Shown: positions 23,114-34,107 of the stretch, piece after piece | Position numbering within the stretch: the first letter of the stretch is position 1 | How the letters are laid out: every line of letters begins with the position of its first letter | Assembly: GCA_025529335.1 (NCBI GenBank) | Contig: JAMYHX010000020.1 | Location: 147,995-211,994, forward strand | Direction: 5' to 3' | DNA: 64,000 nt | Source of the DNA: Rhizopus sp. PT2906 | Lineage: Eukaryota; Mucoromycota; Mucoromycetes; Mucorales; Rhizopodaceae | Program-made: the position numbers and the translations under genes | Notes under the pieces: generated by a model | Told to the model about the DNA's origin: nothing | The model's database searches: none | The model's input: the letters and a program-made list of their open reading frames with translations, nothing else

Positions 23114-23982
23114 ATGGCCGACAAGCATTCAGCAATCCTTGAGGAGATCAAAAAGAACATTGACTCTCTCCATGCCAAGTTTGAAGCTCTTGAAAAGAAG
23201 GTTGAAGATAGCTTACCCAAGCAACAACTTCGTATGGTCCTCATGGGCCCTCCTGGTGCCGGTAAGGGAACGCAAGCTCCTGCCATCAAGGAAAAGTTTT
23301 GTGTTTGTCATTTGGCTACTGGTGATATGCTCAGAGCTGCTGTTGCTGCCAAAACTCCTCTTGGTTTAGCTGCCAAGAAGATCATGGATGATGGTGGACT
23401 CGTCTCTGATGAAATTGTTGTTGGTATGATTCAAGAAAACTTGGATAACAATCCTGAATGTAAGAATGGGTAAAGTATTTATCAATTGATATAAAACGCG
23501 CAGAAATGCTTATAAATGATTAGTTTCATTCTCGATGGTTTCCCTCGTACTGTCGTTCAAGCTGAAAAGTTGGATGAAATGCTTGAAACCAGAAAGAAGC
23601 CTTTGAACTCTGTCGTTGAATTAGTGATTGACGATAACCTTCTTGTCTCTCGTATCACTGGTCGTTTGATTCATCCTGCTTCCGGTAGAACTTATCACAC
23701 AGAATTCAAGTAAGTGACACGCTTGTGTTTATAAATGTAGGCTGATCATCGTCTAGTCCTCCCAAGGTTCCCATGAAGGATGATGTTACAGGTGAGCCTC
23801 TCGTTCATCGTTCCGATGATAACGTCGAGTCATTAAAGAAGCGTTTGGATGCTTTCCATAAGCAAACCGTTCCTGTTGTTGAATATTACAAAAAGAAGGG
23901 TATTTGGTATGGTGTTGATGCTTCTCAATCTCCCAAGGCTGTCTGGGCTTCTCTTGGTGCTATCTTTGACAAGACTCTTTAG
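23114..23982 (+). CDS. ADK1: Adenylate kinase (long-type, cytosolic/intermembrane AK2-like)
   Basis: Three exons, 23114-23469, 23524-23709 and 23757-23982, encode 255 residues. The enzyme converts ATP and AMP into two ADP. The P-loop GPPGAGKGTQ lies near residue 45, followed by the AMP-binding HLATGDMLR and ILDGFPRT. The LID is the long type (GRLIHPASGRTYHTEF, then PPKVPMKDDVTGEPLVHRSDD) without zinc cysteines, and the final helix ends GAIFDKTL. The N-terminal extension DKHSAILEEIKKNIDSLHAK adds a coiled helix of about 35 residues not found in the minimal enzyme. The start at ATG 23114 is chosen because no in-frame ATG precedes it. Introns are 54 and 47 nt. Codon use is strongly biased, fitting high expression. 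Confidence 0.96.
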
Positions 23983-24575
23983 ATGATGCAGTTTATGTTT
24001 GTATTTAGTTTTTTCTTTTGTTTTTATGTAAAAGAACTCGTGTTTCTTTGGTTAAATATACACTTTATTCAGAAATCATATTGCTTATATATATTGTCTT
24101 AAAGGAGGGGTCAACCATACGTACATCATCTCGCGATATACGCTTCATTTGCTTAAAAAATATGCTTCGTGTGTTTATTAAAAACGGGATGTGCTGCAGA
24201 TTGCACAGTGTTACACATGACAAAGTCTATGATTCGTATTCTAGGAATGGATCGACTCATGATTAACACTATACGCATCCCTTTTACAATATAAAAGTTG
24301 GATATAGTTGTATTTATAGGATAGCCTTAATGCGTACAAAATAAATTAGAGAAGCAATGTACAATCCAAACAACACTTTATAGGATAGTCATGAAAAGAG
24401 GGATTAAGAAAAAAGGTTCAGTTTGAGGGCGCATTATGATTATTTGATGTCATGAACCATTCCAATTGGCCCTAAGAGGGTACGATAATCCAAACAAGGA
24501 AAGAGAGTCAATGGAAGGGGTTTACTTCATAGACTGCGGTTTTCTTTTTTTTTTATTATTGTTATTATATTTGTG
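23983..24575. other. Spacer between adenylate kinase and CSB/RAD26
   Basis: The spacer contains the adenylate kinase 3' UTR and the RAD26 promoter, with a T-rich run at about 24541-24553 before the ATG. The frame 24018-24266 has no domain. Nothing else is seen. Confidence 0.5.
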
Positions 24576-27500
24576 ATGTCAAGTAATAATAAAACCAATC
24601 AAGACAATGACTCGAACACAACTGTAAATAATGAGCTACATGACCTTGGAGTTGATCTTGTTGATCAAAACGAACTAGAAAAGTCACTCATGGAAAAGGT
24701 GAAGAAAAAGAAAGGGTGAAATAACAACTTGTATTCAACTTTTATAAGGCTGACAAAGCCATAGCTGAACGAGAGGATGAACTTGATATGAAAAGATTAG
24801 AGAAAGCAAGAAAAGAAAAAGCGTGAGTTTATGGCTTTTTAAATAAATGAATACAAACTTATTCATTGTTAGTGCTGCACAGGAACAACTTGACAAGTTA
24901 AAGATAAAGTTGAAAGAAACGGACAATGTAGATAAACTGATACCCAAGATTAATGAACACACAAAGAAACTGCGTGAAGCAACAAGAGACGAAAAGGATA
25001 TTGTGAATCGAATGAAGGACAGAGAGAGACGAAGGATGGCTGTGCCTCCGGAAATAGCAACAACCAGCGAGCGACAGATGGATGAGACTCAACGAGAATA
25101 TTTAATTCGAACGGGTAAAATAACACCATTTTCTAAATTATCTGAAGATCAGCACAAGGTTACAATAACAGAAGAATCTGCACTTGCTTTGCCCGGCTCA
25201 CGATATGCTGAACCTATATCACATCAGAACCTTCATGCACCTATTCATCAAGCAGAAGACACAAAACCTGAGCGACAAAAGAAGAGACAGCGTGAAGAGG
25301 ATGATGAGTATGAGTTAAGCGAAGAAGAGGAAGAGGATGAAGAAAGAAAACATACAGTTCCGAAATTAGACGAAATTTACGAGGACGATGGAAACGAATC
25401 TAATTATAAGCATAGACTTAGAGAATGGATACTGAACAGAAATATGATGCGATACAGAACAACTCATGTAAGAGTTTGATGCATTACATAGTTTGATTTC
25501 TAAAACCACTTGTAGGAGGAAGCCGCTTCTATGTCTCTTGAAGAGATCAAGGAAAAAACAAGCGGAGAGGAACTGAATGAAGATGAGATATATCAGCCAC
25601 ATCCAGATTTTGAAGATCATGAGTTAGAGGGAGGCTTAAGGATTCCAGGAGAGCTCTGGAGTTGCCTTTTTGACTATCAAAAGACATGTAAGCCTATTTG
25701 AAATGCGTAGTGCTTGCTAATGCTCTTTTTTTTTTTTAAAAAAAAAAAAAGGTGTACAATGGCTCTGGGAACTGCATCGACAAGAGGTCGGAGGTATACT
25801 CGGTGATGAGATGGGTTTGGGCAAGACTATTCAAGCCGTTGCATTCTTGGCAAGCTTACATTATTCAAACATGTTGGGTCCGGGCAAAGCATGCGTTGTC
25901 GTATGCCCTGCGACTGTGATGAAGCAATGGGTACAGGAATTTCATAGCTGGTGGCCACCGCTTCGTGTTGCCATCTTGCATTCAAGTGGAAGTGGTGTAA
26001 AAACGGGTACTTATACTAGCTCAGAGGATGAAGAAATGGAAGAAATGGAAGACGTGGAAGACGTGGAAGATGTGAAAGAAGATGATTTTGAGCTTAATAG
26101 TCGAGGGAAGCTCGTTTTTAAAAAAAAGAAGACAAAAAAGAAAAAGAGTATCTTGGGAACTAAGGCTGGAAGAAGAGTCTCTGCCCTGGTGAAAAAATAC
26201 ATAAAGCTTGGTGGTGTGCTTATCACGACCTACAGTGGTGTGCAATCATACAGAGAGGTTTTATTGAAGCATCAGTGGGGGTATGTTATATTGGATGAAG
26301 GACATAAAATAAGAAATCCTGATTCAGAAACAACGCTAGCTGTTAAGCAATTTAAGGTAACAACGTCTTTTTTTCTGTATTATGCAGAACTACGCTTAGT
26401 TTTTAGACTCCGCATAGAATCATCCTGTCAGGCACACCAATTCAAAACAACTTGAAAGAACTATGGTCTTTATTTGATTTCATATTTCCTGGGAGACTTG
26501 GTGTAAGATATGGTACATATTATTTATTGTTTTATACTGAGCAAAAAAGTTATAATAGACCCTGCCTATCTTTCAATCACAGTTTTCAGTACCTATAAGT
26601 ATAGGTGGATATGCTAATGCGACCAACATTCAGGTTCAAACAGCCTACAAGTGTGCCTGTATGCTACGGGACTTGATCAATCCTTATCTGCTACGTCGTA
26701 TGAAGGTTGATGTAGCTGCTGACTTACCCAAGAAGAATGAGCAAGTCTTGTTTTGTAAACTGACAAAGCCACAGAGAGAGGCTTATTTGCAATTTATCCA
26801 TTCAAAAGAAATGGATGCTATCCTCGAGCGCCGTCGTCAGGTGCTTTATGGAATAGATATTGTTCGAAAAATCTGTAATCATCCTGACCTGGTTGATCTG
26901 ACCATCACAGAAGGGAACCCAGATTATGGAAATCCTGAGCGAAGTGGAAAAATGGTTGTTGTGAGAGCATTGCTCAAGATGTGGAAGCAACAGCATCATC
27001 GCGTACTTTTGTTTTGTCAAACACGACAAATGCTAGATATTATGGAGACGATGATCAGGCATCTGGACTACCGATACTTGCGTATGGATGGTACAACGCC
27101 TGTGAACCAACGTATGGCTCTCGTAAACGAGTACAATGGTAACAAGCATATCTTTGTGTTCCTCTTGACTACCAAAGTAGGTGGTTTAGGTCTTAATTTG
27201 ACAGGAGCAGATCGTGTGATCTTGTTTGATCCTGACTGGGTATACATTCAGTTTGGTGTATTTTGGTTTTTATTCACATTATTTGGTATAGAACCCTTCT
27301 ACTGATGTCCAAGCTAGAGAAAGGGCGTGGCGATTAGGTCAAAAGAAAGACGTGACAATTTATCGATTGATGACAAGTGGAACAATTGAAGAAAAGATCT
27401 ATCACAGGCAAATTTATAAACAATTCTTGACCAACAAGATATTGAAGGATCCAAAACAGAAGCGGTTCTTTGATGCTAGTAACCTACAGTCACTATTTAC

Positions 27501-28528
27501 GTTAGCCACAGAAGATAGTACAGAGACTGAAACTGGACGTCTTTTCAAAGGTACTGAAGTAAGCTATAATAAGAAGAAGCACACGAACCAAGATGAGGAG
27601 GGCCAGCTAAAGTCATTGGAAGGCGTGAATGCATTAGAACAATAGTAAGTCCTAGCTATGACATGGTATGAATATTAACCCATAAATTAGTGCTGGTGAA
27701 CATTTCGAGGAAGAAGAGCACAAGAATAGGCTGGAACAAGAAGAAGATCATGTATTGCAAAGTTTATTTGAGATGACAGGAATTCAAAGCGCCTTACAGC
27801 ATGATCAAATCATAAATTCAGATACTCATGATGCAATGATTGTTGAAAGAGAAGGTTTGTGTGTGAGATCAAACTATTTGACGTATGAATTAATCACTAC
27901 ATATAGCGAACCTAGTGGCTCAACGCGCAGCAGCTGCATTAAAAGAATCGAGAAGACTCAGACGAGCTATGGACATTGGTACACCTACCTGGACAGGACG
28001 ATCTGGATCAGCAGGAGCACCAAGATATGTATTTCAAAAAAGGTCAGAAACACCACCTCCAAGGTTTGGTCAAAGCATGAATGATGATACTATGTCCGAC
28101 ACGTCTACGTCGTCATTTGGATCTGGCATAATATCTGGATTTAAAGGATCTGGAAATGCAAAACCTTCATCAAGGACACTATTAGCTCGAATCAAAGAAA
28201 GAAAAGCGGCAGTCAAGGATGATACTACTGCAGAAGGTAAATATTTTTTTATATACTAAATATGAGCTCATTCGTATATGTGTACATAGGTTCTGTACCT
28301 GTTACAGTTCTAGATGACGCCACAAGAGAAGGTATGATTGTTAAACTACGTGATTTCTTATCAGAACATGAAGGACGAGCGACATCACAAGAGATTATGG
28401 ATAATTTGACGCTAAATATAAAAAAGGAGCAAGTGATCATGTTTAGAAAAATGCTGCAGCAAATTGCAAAATTTGAGAAAAATGAACAAGGCAAGGGTGT
28501 TTGGGTACTAAAAGAAGAATTTTATTAA
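24576..28528 (+). CDS. RAD26: CSB/ERCC6-type Swi2/Snf2 ATPase of transcription-coupled repair
   Basis: Eleven exons (24576-24698, 24749-24822, 24873-25467, 25516-25687, 25752-26356, 26407-26502, 26559-27239, 27292-27644, 27691-27854, 27907-28236, 28290-28528) join in frame to 1,143 residues. The N-terminus has the CSB signature LGVDLVDQNELE and a coiled coil. The helicase core shows IPGELWSCLFDYQKTCVQWL, Walker A DEMGLGKT, motif II LDEGHKIRN, motif III LSGTPIQNNLKELWSLFDF, and motifs V/VI in TKVGGLGLNLTGAD and ARERAWRLGQKK. A very acidic plus Lys-rich insertion (EDEEMEEMEDVEDV, then KKKKTKKKK) sits between motifs Ia and II. The C-terminal 80 residues form a winged-helix-like end. CSB remodels RNA polymerase II stalled at lesions. 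All motifs are intact. Confidence 0.95.
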
Positions 28529-28940
28529 ATAGTAACTAGAAGACTAATGAATAAAAAAATAATGTATTGCTCATTTTATATTTACCGAGGCGTTAAGGAA
28601 TGCACTGCCGTTATAGACAGCGCACTGAATCCCAGGAGCACCGTTAGTCTTCTAGTTAAATAGACGCGAAACAATATACGCGCGCATACACAAGTACGCG
28701 ATATAAAGAAATAAACATACTACGTGACTTGAAATGTTCCCCCCAAAGAAGGGCTCGTATTTATAAATTTCATCCATCTAGCGCTTTATTTCATTCTTTT
28801 CCCTTTTTCTTATCTTTTTTTCTTTTTCTCTCTCTGTCTGTCTTTTTGGAAACAAAGACTTTGGTTTATATTAATAATAAATATTAAAGAAAGCAACTTA
28901 TTCATTCCAATAGTTTTGTTGAAAATACCATTTAGAGCAA
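28529..28940. other. RAD26-importin spacer with inverted repeat and CT-rich promoter
   Basis: A 14-bp perfect inverted repeat starts right after the RAD26 stop codon (28534-28547 and 28644-28657). The second half (about 28795-28860) is a strong pyrimidine tract directly upstream of the ARM protein gene and probably part of its promoter. No RNA gene was identified. Confidence 0.55.
28534..28657. repeat. 14-bp perfect inverted repeat flanking 96 bp
   Basis: The left arm AACTAGAAGACTAA at 28534-28547 is repeated as its exact reverse complement TTAGTCTTCTAGTT at 28644-28657. Short similar A/T flanks extend both arms. The spacer is GC-richer than its surroundings. It could be a tiny MITE-like element or a 3'-end hairpin of the RAD26 transcript; no target-site duplication was recognised. 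Confidence 0.6.
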
Positions 28941-31036
28941 ATGACACTTGATGAATTCCAACTTGAAGACGACTCACTATTAGAAATCAGTCGTAAACTT
29001 TCTAATGTCACCATTGGCAAAATGCCTACTCCTGGAGAAGAACTGGACAAAAGTGCTGTAAGGGGAGACTCACTTACGACAACGGAGTTTGTCTTTTTCA
29101 TGCCTGAGTTTCTTTTAATTTTTAACCAGTGATTCTATTACAGTTACCAACAATAAAGTATCTGCTGTTCTCTTCAGACTATGATAAGATGAAACAGTCT
29201 GTCAGGGGTATACGCAGGTACCTAGTTCAAGGTATTTTATGAACTTTGTTACAACATTCAATAGACTGATCCATGTGTATTAGCAAATAGTGATGAAAGT
29301 CATGTAGAGGATATTTTAGCTTTGGGTGTATTGTCTCGTATAAAGGAGCTGATGCAATCTGATAATGGAAATTCACTCAAGTTTGAATGCGCTTGGATCG
29401 TGACAAATATAGCTGTAAAAAATGTCTAGGAATATTTCATAATAACTTATTCTCTTTATATATCATTCATAGGCAGGCACCACTGCTCATACACAGGCTA
29501 TTGTTCAAGCTGGATTTATAGATGTTTTACTTGAAATAATCAATAGCAAAAAGGCTGAAGTCTATCTTAAAGCTCAAGCTGCTTGGGCTTTAGGTAATAT
29601 TGCTGGTGAATCTCCTGCATACCGTGAGGAATTAATGACAAAGGGGAGTTCAACCGCTATCGTCAATGTGCTGAATGATATTTATGAAGACATTTATGAC
29701 CTTGCATTAAGAGATGGACGCGGTAGAGGAAGGCTGTATCTATTAGATAACGATTATGATGTTAGTACAGAATCGTTACTATGGTCATTATCCAACATGG
29801 CCCGTGGAGGATATCGTACTGCTGATTATTATGAAAATGTATAGTTTCATCCATTTTATATTTAAAATATTAACTCTATTGTAGTATTTGATCATGTTTG
29901 ATGCTTTTGCAAAATACGTCATGTTTGAAAATCCAAAGCAAGTATTGGAAGCTTGGTAAGTTCAAGTTTACTCTGACATTTTATATATACTTATTTTTCT
30001 GCATAGTTGGGGGTTATGTCGTGTTTTGTATAATATGCATGAAGTAGGCGCGTTTTATTACAGAGTTGATATTTCAGTTGAACTATGTGAACGCTTAGGA
30101 GAACTTATAACGTACATATATATATAAAAAAGAGACTTATAAGCCATATCTAATTATTATAATTATAGATCGAGTCCGTTAAAAGTGGTACATGCTGCTA
30201 TCCGGACAATAGTAAACATATCCAATGGTCCTGACAAATACGCAATGAATTTACTACAACCTCCTGTACTCTTAAGCTTTATGCAGTTGCTTACACCTCA
30301 AACCACAACTGATGTACGAAAGGACGCTTATTTAGCCCTTTCAAACTTGGTAGCAAGCAATGAAGATATGATTGATCAAATCATTCAACACAGACCCATT
30401 ATCGATAATGTCATAAATCACCTTGCTGTACCTGGTCACACTTATACTCATTTCAACTGGGAACCTGCCGTATCCCACGCTTTCTACTCTAGAAGCGAAG
30501 AATGGAAAGTGACCAAAGAGGCACTATGGGTTGTTCTCAATCTTGTGACGGTTGGAAGTGATTCTGCCATCTATCAACTTCTTTCTCAGCATCCTACTAT
30601 TCCAGCTACCCTTGCCGCCTTGTTAAACTATATTCAATTGCCTATAGATGCATGCGAAAAGACACTGGAATGTATGATAAGTTTAGTACAGAGAACGAAT
30701 AAATGTATAGGCGACCAATACCAAAATGGCAAGAACCCCTATGTTCGGCAGTTGATCGATGGCCGCGCACCTATGGCATTATCTACTATACAACAATCAA
30801 ATCCGACCCCAAAGATATGGGATCTTTGCTCAAAGCTTGACAAATTACTTTATGTATCAGAAGAAAGTGTAAGTCAAGCAGCAGCTATGGTTGATGCTGG
30901 AGGTATGGCCAGTGCCTTTGGTCTTCCGTCAATGGTCGAAATTCAATCAAAGAGTCAGAAACGAAGGGTTATTCGTGGTTTAGATGATGGTGATGTTCGT
31001 TTAATTGAAAATGCAGTAAACAACCTTTGCATTTAA
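28941..31036 (+). CDS. Importin-alpha-like armadillo repeat protein
   Basis: The product is about 545 residues built almost entirely of ARM repeats. Examples are LKFECAWIVTNIAAGT, AQAAWALGNIAGESP, TESLLWSLSNMARGG, EACWGLCRVLYN, AAIRTIVNISNGPD and TKEALWVVLNLVT. These W..N motifs are the NLS-binding ladder of importin alpha. The basic N-terminal importin-beta-binding domain is missing; instead the protein begins MTLDEFQLEDDSLLEISRKL, which is acidic. It is therefore importin-alpha-like and not a canonical adaptor. Exons were followed through introns ending near 29142, 29473, 29883, 30006 and 30168. The junction after YDKMKQSVRGIRR (about 29215-29270) is uncertain: an unusual GTTCAA donor is needed to reach TDPCVLANSDE in frame. 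A role in nuclear transport is inferred. It could instead cargo for a divergent pathway. Confidence 0.82.
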
Positions 31037-31125
31037 CCTCCTTCTTCTTCCTTTCTCTCTCTTTGTTTTTTTTTTTTAATAAAAATAAATATGTTTATCT
31101 TGTAAATTTTTTTTCTCTCTCTTTC

Positions 31126-31843
31126 ATGTCAAAATCTGTCAACCTTTTGCAGCGATTAGCATTAACCTACAAGGCTTCTCGATTTCCTTGGAAAAAGCAT
31201 GCTGTTGTTGGATATGACTTATCAGGAAACGAATACTGGGACTGTCCAAACCCATTAGGTATAGTCATGTTGAAATGCAGCCCTCTCTCTCTCTTGGAAC
31301 TAAATCATACAAAGGTGGTAGAATGAAACGTTGGGTGCAAATGAAGAATGTACCCCGAGGCAATTTAACAATATTTGAAGAAAACCAATTACCAGGTAAT
31401 ATAAAACAGACTGATAATAACTTGGCTGACAGTAATGTAGTTCAGTGGCAAGCCTGGCTGAGGCATACACGAGACTATCCTCCAACCATTGAAGAATTAA
31501 TTCAGGACGAGAAAAGAAAGTCAATAGTAAAAGAACGAGCGAGAGCTTTGGAACAGGAATGGGAACAGGTAATAATAAAAACAAGTACATTAAACAAATG
31601 ATTATTAAACCAAAAAAAAAAAAAGCGAAAACTCCAACTACAGCAAGAAGCAGAGAAGGAGAAGCAACTGTTGGAAGAAAGCAGTCGAAAAGGTATTAAA
31701 AAAAGGCTATGAAGCAAAAGAAAACTAACGGTTTATGTTTAATAGAAAAAGATAAAAGTGAAGAACCCAAGTCGACAGAACCTGCTGGACAAGGAGATAC
31801 ATTCACTCCTGGTGAATGGAACCCGACTGTTTCTAAACGATGA
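31126..31843 (+). CDS. NDUFAF2/mimitin-like complex I assembly factor
   Basis: A small gene of five exons beginning MSKSVNLLQRLALTYKASRF, with PWKKHAVVGYDLSGNEYWDC and, across the first intron, GGRMKRWVQMKNVPRGN. These are the hallmarks of the NDUFA12/NDUFAF2 (B17.2-like) family of respiratory complex I. WQAWLRHTRDYPPTIEEL follows. The second intron (31396-31440) is only 45 nt and a multiple of three, so unspliced RNA would still read through; splicing is preferred because it gives NQLPVQWQAWLRH, as in relatives. The coiled, Glu/Lys/Gln-rich tail and the ending GEWNPTVSKR favour the assembly factor over structural subunit NDUFA12. Mitochondrial location is expected from the family. Confidence 0.9.
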
Positions 31844-32215
31844 AATATAGACTAAATACTATTGTAACTTATAAATTGTTGATTTTCAAGTGCTTTTCAA
31901 AATAAATAAATGATATCATATTTAACAGCATAAAGACAAGATACCAGATGACTTTGAGAAAACGAAGTCCAATCATGAGCAAAAGCAAGCGGCTTTTGTC
32001 TTTTTCTCTAATCAGTAAAGCCTTGTGTTATGATGATAGCTACCAACTAAAGAGTCGTATCACACCTTATCTCTGAAAGATAACAAGAGAGTCTTTATCA
32101 TTGTACTAATTTAAGAAATATCCTCTTATTAAATTAGAAGAGCACAAGAAGAGCACAAGAAAAGCTCATGCAAAAAGATAAAAGCAAGGACAATTAATAA
32201 AAAAGAATGTATTTA
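31844..32215. other. Convergent spacer
   Basis: This is the shared 3' region of the NDUFAF2-like gene and the GATA factor gene. It holds AATAAATAAATG after the first stop and a duplicated AAGAGCACAAGA (about 32139-32160). Nothing coding is seen. Confidence 0.5.
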
Positions 32216-33067
32216 TTATGTACGGGAAATGTGGGAATGATTTAAAAAATGTGGGGATGACGATTTGCTATTGCTGTTATTACTGTTATTGTTTGGAAAT
32301 GCTAATGAATATAACGAAGGCATAGCTTCACTTAGAGAAGGGATATTTGTTTTGCATGTATTTTTATTACTGTCATTACTACTACTACTATTACTGCTGT
32401 TGCTGCTATTATTTATATTGCTGTTGCTTTTATTATGATCCACAATGCCAAGCATCATGAGTGATGCCAATATACTACCTTTTTCAGTGCTATTGTTATC
32501 ATCTTTTTTTACAAGAGAAATGATGGACTCTATTGACTTTAATATCTCGCTTGTCTTTGATATTAAGTCAGTGATTTGATCAAGTTCTCTTTGAAGCTTT
32601 TCTCTTCTTGCTTCCAGACCTTGTTTGAATCTTGCAGGATTGAGCAAGATGGTTGATAGAACAGCGGTAAGGGAAGAAAGCATGGTCGAGTTGTCGATTT
32701 GTGTAGATAGCTTTAAAAGGGATTCTATAGCAGATACTAGTTCAGGATCATCACGCGTCTCGTTTTCTTGTTCATGTCTTTGTAAATGTTTATTGTCAGG
32801 CTGTGCGTCTTTGTATGTCTGATTAAATATTATTTGCTGAGATGCGCTACTAAACCGCTTTCTTCGTTTTATAACAGTTCTCTTCATCGACACAGGTCTT
32901 TGAACGTGATGTAGCTTGTAATAGAGTCCACATGCATTACAAATGGTGTTTCCGGAATCATCTCTTCTCCAAAGAGGAGTTGTTACTGTTTGGCAATTGT
33001 AACATTTGGTAATGGAAGCAGTCCAATGATGATTGCATTGTCCTTGACAGCTATGTTCAGTCTGCAT
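32216..33067 (-). CDS. GATA-type zinc finger transcription factor with C-terminal coiled coil
   Basis: One exon, 283 residues from MQTEHSCQGQ; the longer open frame to 33277 is leader sequence rich in hydrophobic codons, and the ATG at 33067 is preferred. The single finger is CYNCQTVTTPLWRRD to ICNACGLYYKLHH, spacing C-x2-C-x17-C-x2-C, followed by the basic tail PVSMKRTVIKRRKRF. The middle part has a coiled coil (LEARREKLQRELDQITDLI, SEILKSIESIISLV). The C-terminus is Asn/Ser-rich low complexity. One x17 finger plus a coiled coil is the layout of AreB/Dal80/Gzf3-type GATA factors, which act in nitrogen control as dimers; the assignment is by architecture only. Clustered GATA motifs upstream suggest autoregulation. 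Confidence 0.88.
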   Translation of the reverse strand: MQTEHSCQGQCNHHWTASITKCYNCQTVTTPLWRRDDSGNTICNACGLYYKLHHVQRPVSMKRTVIKRRKRFSSASQQIIFNQTYKDAQPDNKHLQRHEQENETRDDPELVSAIESLLKLSTQIDNSTMLSSLTAVLSTILLNPARFKQGLEARREKLQRELDQITDLISKTSEILKSIESIISLVKKDDNNSTEKGSILASLMMLGIVDHNKSNSNINNSSNSSNSSSSNDSNKNTCKTNIPSLSEAMPSLYSLAFPNNNSNNSNSKSSSPHFLNHSHISRT

Positions 33068-34107
33068 AATGTATCGTGAGAATAATGAAAAGAAAGAATA
33101 ATAAGCTAGAGATTCCCTTTTTATTAACAAAAAGAAGGGGAATAGATAAGATATCATGGTTATCATATCCCGAATTCTCCACATACACACACATATACAA
33201 ATATGCATATGCGCACAACTGATAAAAAGTAGTACAATTTTCTGCAAATGATACTGAAGCTTATCTCTTATCCTCATACCCTTAAAAACTAGGAATTACT
33301 ATAAATAGTAATTCTTAGAGGGCGATCATGCCTATGAACTGTTTTTTTTTACAAGTTATTATTATATACACTTTTTGTTCATGCTAGTCTCCATAGCAAC
33401 ACTCAATAATCCCATAACCATTCATTGATGACAAGTATAAAGCAGTATCAATTTTTTTCTTTTGTCCTACATGAAAATATATCATTATTTTCGCACGCTT
33501 GGATAATCATATCTTTCTTTGACTGATAAGGTCAGCATACAAAATATGTTTTTTTCTATTATTACTCTATAATAAGCTTGGCCTTTTGATAAAACAAAAG
33601 ATAAGTTTCTCACGGCTCTCCCAACACTGTCTTACAGGTTCTTTTGTATTTGCCTTTTTTTTCTTTCTTTCTTTAGCTTGGGAGATAACAGATAACTTGA
33701 TGTCATTTACGCTATTTTCTAATTATGAATAACCTTTATGATTCACAAACAAAAGAAAAAAAAAGATATAGAAATGTGTTGCTATTATAATTGACTGAAA
33801 GCACTAATAAGAAGAGACAATCATAGATTTTTTTTTCTCTTACAACAATAGGTCCTTGACGAGACTTTTATTGTTTATGTGTATTAAAGATACGAAGTGA
33901 ATAATACAGAAGGAAAGAGAAAAGAAACATAGCAATTATGAGTCAAGAGCTATGGCTTTCAGTGCTGCTTAAAGTAGGGTATTTAAGTCTAGAAGTGATC
34001 AAAGATAAATAGTGTTCCTTCTTAAGCGGAAACTTTTATCTGTTCAGGAGAGAGAAAAGCGAAAATAATACTCCAACCCATAAAGAAATAATAATAAAAA
34101 AAAAATT
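33068..34107. promoter_or_regulatory. GATA-motif-rich upstream region of the GATA factor
   Basis: About 1 kb of noncoding DNA. GATAA on either strand occurs repeatedly, for example near 33148, 33503, 33524, 33585, 33599, 33684, 33691, 34003 and as TTATC near 34037. Fungal GATA factors bind such sites in pairs, so the region is a candidate autoregulatory promoter. AT-rich composition raises the background for this motif, so the clustering needs a statistical test. Confidence 0.45.

Noticed and set aside
33068..33277. N-terminal extension of the GATA factor frame by 70 residues
   Set aside because: The extension is hydrophobic and Cys/His/Ile-rich like random AT-rich leader sequence, and a good ATG occurs right before the finger region.
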